Of a stretch of 8,846 nt of DNA, positions 1 through 4,657 are shown one piece after another. Position 1 is the first letter of the stretch, and every line of letters begins with the position of its first letter. Under the pieces are notes generated by a model, which saw only the letters and a list, made by a program, of their open reading frames with translations, made no database searches and had not been told where the DNA came from. The stretch is taken from positions 22,820 through 31,665 of the forward strand of contig MENE01000179.1 in assembly GCA_001769005.1 (NCBI GenBank), in the 5' to 3' direction. Position numbers and translations under genes: made by a program. The stretch is from Bacteroidetes bacterium GWA2_31_9b. GTDB lineage: Bacteria > Bacteroidota > Bacteroidia > Bacteroidales > UBA12077.

Positions 1-926
1 TACAAAAAGTATCACCCTGGAAAAAAAATGTTGCAAAAAGAATATTAGCTGAAGCTTTATTGACTTTTTTTACAGTTATGGTAGGAATGCTAATATTATC
101 TAAGTTTACTTTTGGAATGCATTGTAAAATGTTTCCCGAAAAGTTAACATATACGCATCATTTATTCGAAGAGTTAACTACAGGAATGGTTCTATGGGCA
201 ATATTAATAAGTGTAAAGGAAGGAGTGTATTTTTTTAATCTATGGAAAGATGAATTAGTTTTATCCCAAATACTTCAAAAAGAAAAAGTAGAATCACAAC
301 TGGAAGCACTGCGTAATCAGGCAAACCCGCATTTTTTATTTAATAGTTTAAATACGCTTTCATCTCTTGTACATTCCGATCCTGAAAAAGCTGAAGAGTT
401 TATTAATCAATTTGCATCTGTATACAGGTATGTTTTAAATATTCAGGATAAGAATGTTGTAACTTTAAGAGATGAACTTGAATTTTTAAAATCATATTTG
501 TTTTTACAAAAAATTAGATTTAGCGAAGGACTTAATTATAAAATAGATATTGAAGAGTACTTAAAAGATTATTTTATTGTTCCTTATTCACTCCAAATTT
601 TAGTTGAAAATGCGATTAAGCATAATATTGTTAGTAGGGAGAATTCCCTAAACATTCATATTTATATCGATAATCTAAAAGTATATGTAAAGAATAATAT
701 TCAACTTCGAGAAGAAGATATTAGTTCAAATGGCCTTGGATTATCGAATTTGCGTAAACGATATTTCCATTTGGCAGGTATTATGCCCGAAATTAGTCAA
801 TCAGATAAGGAGTTTATTGTTAGTATTCCTTTGTTAAAACCCGAAAAAAAAGAAGAGAATAAAAAAAACGATCATGATGAATGTTGTAATCATAGAAGAC
901 GAAAGTTTCGCGGCAGAAAAACTTGA
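1..926 (+). CDS. LytS-type sensor histidine kinase, 5'-truncated by the window
   Basis: Inner-membrane sensor kinase of the LytS/YehU class (His_kinase plus HATPase_c), expected to phosphorylate the adjacent LytTR regulator. The frame is open from base 3 with no stop and no convincing start, so the protein begins upstream; the TTG at 60 lies inside a membrane helix and is not a start. There are 307 residues in the window. At least two hydrophobic helices are visible (about 45-115 and 170-240), followed by a short coiled linker. The H-box NPHFLFNSLNTL has its phospho-acceptor His at 330-332. The N-box LVENAIKHN has its Asn at 609-611, and the glycine box NGLGLSNLRKR starts at 729. The conserved ATPase core ends near FIVSIPL (about 830). 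The remaining residues are a lysine-rich tail and then DECCNHRRRKFRG, which is only the regulator's first codons read in another frame. The signal sensed is unknown. Confidence 0.93.
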   Translation, partial: QKVSPWKKNVAKRILAEALLTFFTVMVGMLILSKFTFGMHCKMFPEKLTYTHHLFEELTTGMVLWAILISVKEGVYFFNLWKDELVLSQILQKEKVESQLEALRNQANPHFLFNSLNTLSSLVHSDPEKAEEFINQFASVYRYVLNIQDKNVVTLRDELEFLKSYLFLQKIRFSEGLNYKIDIEEYLKDYFIVPYSLQILVENAIKHNIVSRENSLNIHIYIDNLKVYVKNNIQLREEDISSNGLGLSNLRKRYFHLAGIMPEISQSDKEFIVSIPLLKPEKKEENKKNDHDECCNHRRRKFRGRKT

Positions 927-1632
927 ACGGTTGCTAAAAGAACTCGATCCTGATATCAAGGTTCTTTCAAAAATCGAATCGGTTAAAAATGCAGTTATCT
1001 GGTTAAAGGAAAATAATCCTGATCTAATATTTCTGGATATTCATTTGGCCGATGGGTTGTGTTTTCGAATTTTTGATGAAGTGGAAATTAAAACACCCAT
1101 AATATTTACTACTGCTTATGATCAATATGCTATACAAGCTTTTAAAGTAAATAGTGTTGATTATCTCTTAAAACCAATTAACAAATTTGATTTAGCACAG
1201 AGCTACGAAAAATTCAGGTCATATCACCAAAAAGAAAATAAAATGGATTATCAAGCTTTAAAAGCCATGATAGTTGATATGAAAGAAAAAAAATTCCAGC
1301 AACGTTTTTTGGTTGTTCAGGGTGATTCTATTAAAACTATACTTGTTAATGATATTGCATATTTTTTTGCCGATGGTAAGTACACTTTTTTAGTTGAAAG
1401 AGCAGGCGAACGCTTTTTAATTGATACTACACTTGAACATTTAACCACAGTGCTTGATCCAACTTATTTTTTTAGAATTAACAGACAAATTATAATTCAA
1501 ATCGATAGCATTAAAAAAATGAATACATGGTTCAGTCGTAGAATTAAATTGGATTTAGTTCCCTCTTTTGAAAAAGAAACCATTGTTAGTACTGAGCGAG
1601 TAAAGGATTTTAAGGAATGGTTAAATCAGTAA
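874..1632 (+). CDS. LytTR-family response regulator
   Basis: Cytoplasmic DNA-binding response regulator of 252 residues, a normal length for the AgrA/LytR class. Residues 3-118 form a receiver domain: acidic pocket E8-D9, phospho-acceptor D55 in LIFLDIHLADG, T80 in FTTAYDQYA and K100 in LLKP. After a linker, residues 144-252 form a LytTR DNA-binding domain with typical wording (DIAYFFADGKYTFLV, then FFRINRQIIIQIDSI). The start is ATG 874 or, equally well, ATG 877; the second gives MNVVIIEDE, the usual start of the family. The gene begins inside the kinase gene with a 53-bp overlap, so the two are almost certainly cotranscribed and translationally coupled. No terminator was recognised directly after the stop. 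The target genes cannot be deduced from the window. Confidence 0.95.
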   Translation: MMNVVIIEDESFAAEKLERLLKELDPDIKVLSKIESVKNAVIWLKENNPDLIFLDIHLADGLCFRIFDEVEIKTPIIFTTAYDQYAIQAFKVNSVDYLLKPINKFDLAQSYEKFRSYHQKENKMDYQALKAMIVDMKEKKFQQRFLVVQGDSIKTILVNDIAYFFADGKYTFLVERAGERFLIDTTLEHLTTVLDPTYFFRINRQIIIQIDSIKKMNTWFSRRIKLDLVPSFEKETIVSTERVKDFKEWLNQ

Positions 1633-1700
1633 ATTAGTAAGATAATAAAAATTTTCAAGAAATAATGTTATTTAAGACACTATCCTTATACTTTGTGTAA

Positions 1701-1870
1701 GAAACTGTTTAAATTTTAATGATTATAAAAACAGTAAGAAAAATACTATAAATTGAACCACAATAGCAAAAAACACATAGCAAACTATGTGATAAATCTA
1801 TGATTCCTATGTGCCTATGTGGTATAAAATAATGATATATATTAATTTTGTATGAAATTTAAACAGTCTC
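1701..1870. mobile_element. MITE-like element with 16-bp terminal inverted repeats
   Basis: The left end GAAACTGTTTAAATTT (1701-1716) and the reverse complement of the right end, GAGACTGTTTAAATTT (1855-1870), match at 15 of 16 positions. The element is flanked by TAA on both sides (1698-1700 and 1871-1873), consistent with a 3-bp target duplication. It encodes nothing. Its centre carries a second nested inverted repeat, ACCACA (1757-1762) with TGTGGT (1818-1823), and a perfect hairpin at 1774-1791. The form fits a small non-autonomous element mobilised by a transposase elsewhere in the genome. The 3-bp duplication and GA-starting ends would suit an IS5-like enzyme, but that family assignment is a guess. 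A 3-bp flank match alone could be chance; the 16-bp ends are the solid part. Confidence 0.62.
1757..1823. repeat. CTATGTG-rich nested palindrome in the core of the element
   Basis: The word CTATGTG occurs at 1785-1791, 1807-1813 and 1815-1821, and its complement CACATAG occurs at 1774-1780. CACATAG-CAAA-CTATGTG (1774-1791) is a perfect 7-bp hairpin. The unit is bounded by ACCACA and TGTGGT (1757-1762 and 1818-1823). As RNA it would form a structured stem and could act as a weak terminator or processing site behind the regulator gene. Intergenic repeats that begin ACCACA and carry short GCACATAG-like words are familiar from many bacterial genomes, but no copy number can be given from this window. 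Confidence 0.6.
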
Positions 1871-2053
1871 TAAATATAAAATACCGGAGTTTAGATTTTT
1901 ATATCTGAACAAATAATTTCCATCAAATGATTTATTATTTTTTTTTTTAATATACTACTTCTAATTAATTGATAATAGACACATAATCAGGAATATAAGA
2001 TTTACTGGAATTAATAAAGTAGTTTATCTACAAATGATAATTCGCCAAAATGA

Positions 2054-2066
2054 TTGATATTATCAA
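2054..2066. promoter_or_regulatory. Perfect palindrome TTGATA-T-TATCAA
   Basis: A 13-bp perfect palindrome with 6-bp arms, about 180 bp upstream of the MCP gene. It could be an operator half of a cluster with two similar palindromes downstream. In DNA this AT-rich a single such site is expected by chance, so the functional call is weak. Confidence 0.25.
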
Positions 2067-2084
2067 AATATTATGTAATTTACA

Positions 2085-2096
2085 TATTGTACAATA
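2085..2096. promoter_or_regulatory. Perfect palindrome TATTGTACAATA
   Basis: A 12-bp perfect palindrome, 31 bp from the start of the previous one. It is a possible operator for the MCP transcription unit. It is reported because three such sites fall within 95 bp. No regulator is identified. Confidence 0.25.
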
Positions 2097-2135
2097 AGAC
2101 AGATTTTTTAAATAAAAAAGATATTTTTTGGATTC

Positions 2136-2148
2136 TACAAGCCTTGTA
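2136..2148. promoter_or_regulatory. Perfect palindrome TACAAG-C-CTTGTA
   Basis: A 13-bp perfect palindrome with 6-bp arms, 98 bp before the MCP start codon. It is richer in G/C than its surroundings, which makes it the least likely of the three to be chance. Its position suits an operator or an upstream activator site. Confidence 0.3.
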
Positions 2149-2245
2149 AAGATTATTTTCACACGGCTTTTCTACTTTTTTCTTGCTGATTTAAACTTTA
2201 AGAAAATATTGTTTTTTTTTGTTAAATATTATATAAAATATAATT

Positions 2246-3781
2246 ATGCAATTAAAATTTTCAATTTCGCGTAAACTAATAATTGGATTTGGTGTATTGA
2301 TAATATTGTCAATTGCGTCATCAGCTTTAACATATAGGATTTTAACTCAAAATCAGGAGTTGAACAATAAAATAAATAAACTGAATAATCCGTCAATTCA
2401 ATACCTTAATGAGCTTTATTCTATAGTTGAAGAATCTAAGTTGCTTATTAAAAATTGGGTTTTTATAGAAAAACATTCCGATACTAAAGACAAATTGAGA
2501 ATTATAAATATTTATAAAAAAGATTTTCCACAATTAGAATTACAAATAGCTCAATTGAAAGTTAATTGGGAAAAAAAGGATCAGGAAACTTTCGATAAAA
2601 TCATTTTATCAATAAAAGACACTCTTTTTCCACAACATCAATTAATTATGAGTGCCTTAAACAGTTTTGAAAGCTATAATGATCCAATGGTATTATTTGA
2701 AATTGAACCAATGGTTACCGAGGGTGGCGAAACCATTTTAATTACAGATAGTATACTTAAGAATTTAAAAGAATTGCTAAATATTAAGAAAAATGAAAAT
2801 AGTGAAGTTTATAAGCAAATGACAAGTTCTTTTAATTTCTTTAAATTTTTTATTATTTTAAGTGGCATTTTATTATTGCTCTTTTCATTGTTTGCAGCAA
2901 CTTATATCATTTCAACATTTAAAAAATCTGTTAATAAAGTATTAAAAGTAGTAGATGATCTTTCTAATGGACAACTTAATACGAATTATGATATTTCTGG
3001 TTCTGATGAAATGTCGTTAATACTTTATAATTTGAAAAGAACTCTTGAAAATATTAAAAATATTGTAACTTCTATCATAGATGGTGCAAATAATGTTCAG
3101 GATACTAGTAATGAATTGAAAGATAATTCACAAATATTATTAGAAGGAGCAAATAGGCAAGCATCTTCTGCTGAAGAGGTTTCTTCATCAATGGAAGAAA
3201 TGGTTTCAAATATTCAACAAAATGCTAATAATGCATCACAAACAAATAAAATTTCAAATAATGTAGCAAACGATGCAGTTGAATTAAAAAAAATATCAGA
3301 TAAAAGTGTTACATCTATAAAGAATATATCGAATAAAATAAAGATTATAAATGACATAGCTTTTCAGACAAATATTTTGGCTCTTAATGCTGCAGTTGAA
3401 GCAGCACGAGCAGGTGAACATGGAAGAGGATTTGCTGTTGTTGCAGCAGAAGTTCGAAAATTAGCTGAAAAAAGTAAATTGTCTGCAGATGAAATAATCG
3501 ATTTATCAACAATAAGTGAGTTAGCTTCAGAAGAGACGGGTGGATTTTTAAATAAAATAATTCCTGAAATTGAAAAAACGGCAAAATTAGTTCAAGAAAT
3601 ATCAGCAGCTAGTAATGAACAAAATTCAGGTGCTGATCAAATTAATACTGCTTTATTAGAATTAACAAATGTAATTCAACAAAACGTTTTAGCTTTTGAT
3701 AAATTGGCTTCAAATGCCAATAATTTAAACGAACAGGCAGAAATACTTAATAAAGTTATCCAGTTCTTTAAAATAGAATAA
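2246..3781 (+). CDS. Methyl-accepting chemotaxis protein with a novel-looking periplasmic domain
   Basis: Inner-membrane chemoreceptor of 511 residues, expected to form arrays with CheA and CheW; neither is encoded here. Layout: a short basic N-terminus, TM1 about 11-30, a periplasmic domain about 31-198, TM2 about 199-222, HAMP about 223-275 and a cytoplasmic signalling coiled coil about 276-505. The hairpin tip is the canonical IAFQTNILALNAAVEAARAG (371-390), followed by GRGFAVVAAEVRKLAEKS. Likely methylation stretches are near SSAEEVSSSMEEM (307-319) and EISAASNEQ (451-459). There is no C-terminal CheR-tethering pentapeptide; it ends FFKIE. The periplasmic domain is predicted all-helical and carries LIKNWV (67-72), DTLFPQHQ (125-132), LNSFESYND (138-146) and EGG (159-161). 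These same motifs occur in the GAF protein at 7081-8846. A YfiR-like gene follows 105 bp later with no visible terminator between, so the two are probably cotranscribed. The ligand is unknown. Confidence 0.95.
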   Translation: MQLKFSISRKLIIGFGVLIILSIASSALTYRILTQNQELNNKINKLNNPSIQYLNELYSIVEESKLLIKNWVFIEKHSDTKDKLRIINIYKKDFPQLELQIAQLKVNWEKKDQETFDKIILSIKDTLFPQHQLIMSALNSFESYNDPMVLFEIEPMVTEGGETILITDSILKNLKELLNIKKNENSEVYKQMTSSFNFFKFFIILSGILLLLFSLFAATYIISTFKKSVNKVLKVVDDLSNGQLNTNYDISGSDEMSLILYNLKRTLENIKNIVTSIIDGANNVQDTSNELKDNSQILLEGANRQASSAEEVSSSMEEMVSNIQQNANNASQTNKISNNVANDAVELKKISDKSVTSIKNISNKIKIINDIAFQTNILALNAAVEAARAGEHGRGFAVVAAEVRKLAEKSKLSADEIIDLSTISELASEETGGFLNKIIPEIEKTAKLVQEISAASNEQNSGADQINTALLELTNVIQQNVLAFDKLASNANNLNEQAEILNKVIQFFKIE

Positions 3782-3886
3782 AGATGTAATTAGCAAAAAA
3801 TTGTATTAATAACTGAAAAAATATATATCAAGGAAAGATATTTATTTTTACTTTATTTTTATAAATAAATTTAAAATGTATTTTTT

Positions 3887-4402
3887 ATGAAAATTTTAAG
3901 AAAGATATTAATTATTAATTTACTGTTACTAATTTCATTTTCAACTTTTGCTCAACTTGAGAAAGTACAAGCAGCATTTATATATAATTTTACCAAATAT
4001 TTAGAATGGCCTGCTGAATACAGTAGCGGTGATTTTGTTATAGGTGTTATTAATAGCCCTGAAATGTTGTCTAAACTTAATGCCATGGTAGCTGCAGGGA
4101 AGTTGGTGGGAACGCAAAAAATAATTATAAAATCATATAGTTCAATAAATGAGGTTTCAAATTGTCATTTAGTTTATTTGCCATCGAATTTATCAGGAAA
4201 ATTAGCTGAGTTAATTAGTATCATTAAAGGAAAGAGTACTATAATTGTAACTAGTGGCAATGGTTTGGCGCAGATAGGATCAGATTTTAATTTTATTATT
4301 TTAGGAGATAAACAGAATTTTGAGATTAATAAAACAAATATTAAAAGCAAAAACATTGTTCTTAGTTCAAAACTTGAACAACTTGCTGTTAAAGTGTATT
4401 AA
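3887..4402 (+). CDS. YfiR-like (DUF4154) periplasmic protein
   Basis: Small exported protein of 171 residues. A lysine-containing N-terminus, a hydrophobic core (about 7-20) and STFA before Q23 form a good Sec signal peptide, leaving a mature chain of about 149 residues in the periplasm. Family features are VQAAFIYNFTKYLEWP (27-42), FVIGVINSP (50-58), CHLVYLP (93-99), KSTIIVTSGNGLAQIGSDFN (116-135), FEIN (145-148) and LSSKLEQLA (159-167). In Pseudomonas, YfiR binds the periplasmic domain of the diguanylate cyclase YfiN and holds it inactive. Here no cyclase is nearby; the candidate partner is the MCP just upstream. C93 is the only cysteine, so the disulfide control known for Pseudomonas YfiR cannot operate within one chain. 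A rho-independent terminator follows 30 bp after the stop. Confidence 0.9.
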   Translation: MKILRKILIINLLLLISFSTFAQLEKVQAAFIYNFTKYLEWPAEYSSGDFVIGVINSPEMLSKLNAMVAAGKLVGTQKIIIKSYSSINEVSNCHLVYLPSNLSGKLAELISIIKGKSTIIVTSGNGLAQIGSDFNFIILGDKQNFEINKTNIKSKNIVLSSKLEQLAVKVY

Positions 4403-4431
4403 TTAAATTTTTTATTTAAGAATTAAATTTT

Positions 4432-4458
4432 AAGCCGGGTTTTTAACTTGGCTTTTTT
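4432..4458 (+). terminator. Rho-independent terminator after the YfiR-like gene
   Basis: AAGCCGGGTT (4432-4441) pairs with AACTTGGCTT (4445-4454) around a TTT loop. The stem is 10 bp with two G-U pairs and is followed by further T residues to 4458. It separates the MCP/YfiR-like unit from the receptor gene, in agreement with the separate promoter found at 4548-4578. Confidence 0.75.
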
Positions 4459-4493
4459 AATCTTTCCCCAAACTATTTTATTTGATCCAGAAA

Positions 4494-4511
4494 TATTCTA
4501 AATTAAGAATA
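4494..4511. promoter_or_regulatory. Imperfect 18-bp palindrome upstream of the receptor promoter
   Basis: TATTCTAAATTAAGAATA is self-complementary at 8 of 9 pairs. It ends 36 bp before the TTG box of the receptor promoter, a reasonable place for an activator site. It is very AT-rich, so chance is not excluded. Confidence 0.25.
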
Positions 4512-4547
4512 CTATTGAAAAAAAAAGAAAACTGAGAAAATCATCAC

Positions 4548-4578
4548 TTGACATCCTAAATTCTATTTTGTACATTTG
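4548..4578 (+). promoter_or_regulatory. Bacteroidetes-type promoter for the TonB-dependent receptor
   Basis: TTG at 4548-4550 (within TTGACA) and TACATTTG at 4571-4578 are separated by 20 bp. The second box matches the Bacteroidetes -7 consensus TAnnTTTG exactly, and the spacing is right for the -33 box. Transcription should start a few bases after 4580, giving a leader of roughly 70 nt. This supports translation from ATG 4658 and rules out the in-frame TTG at 4568, which would lie upstream of the transcript start. Confidence 0.65.
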
Positions 4579-4619
4579 TTATTACCCTGACCTACCAAAA
4601 TATAATTTAATCAAACTAT

Positions 4620-4636
4620 ATTGTTTTTTAAACAAT
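4620..4636 (+). promoter_or_regulatory. Small hairpin in the receptor mRNA leader
   Basis: ATTGTTT (4620-4626) and AAACAAT (4630-4636) form a 7-bp A/T-rich stem with a TTT loop, 22 nt before the receptor start codon. It could affect ribosome access or mRNA stability, but it is weak and may mean nothing. Confidence 0.25.
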
Positions 4637-4657
4637 TGTAAACTAAAACTACATTTT

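Larger units (their letters stand above)
1633..2245. other. 613-bp non-coding intergenic region
   Basis: No reading frame of coding character, tRNA or rRNA is seen here. The region holds a 170-bp inverted-repeat element at 1701-1870 and, further right, very AT-rich DNA. Within that are three perfect short palindromes at 2054-2066, 2085-2096 and 2136-2148, 98 to 180 bp before the MCP start. The promoter of the MCP gene should lie here, but no convincing Bacteroidetes-type promoter (TTG about 20 bp before TAnnTTTG) was found close to the start codon. Confidence 0.7.

Noticed and set aside
60..62. TTG as start of the sensor kinase
   Set aside because: The same frame is open back to base 3 and encodes a basic stretch leading into a membrane helix (KNVAKRILAEALLTFF), so the TTG is internal.
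1757..1823. CRISPR-like repeats from the recurring CTATGTG words
   Set aside because: The repeats are only 7 bp, irregularly spaced and partly inverted; no spacer structure.
1843..1850. TAATTTTG as a -7 promoter box inside the MITE-like element
   Set aside because: It matches TAnnTTTG, but there is no TTG about 20 bp upstream and it is some 400 bp from the MCP start.
3384..3584. 66-codon minus-strand frame inside the MCP gene
   Set aside because: Low-complexity Leu/Gln-rich product antisense to the most conserved MCP region; a shadow of the real gene.
3782..3886. Terminator between the MCP and YfiR-like genes
   Set aside because: Only A/T-rich sequence without a stable stem followed by a T tract was found, so cotranscription was kept as the simpler reading.
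4568..4657. 30-codon N-terminal extension of the receptor from a TTG
   Set aside because: It would overlap the promoter boxes at 4548-4578 and place non-signal residues before a perfect signal peptide that begins at ATG 4658.
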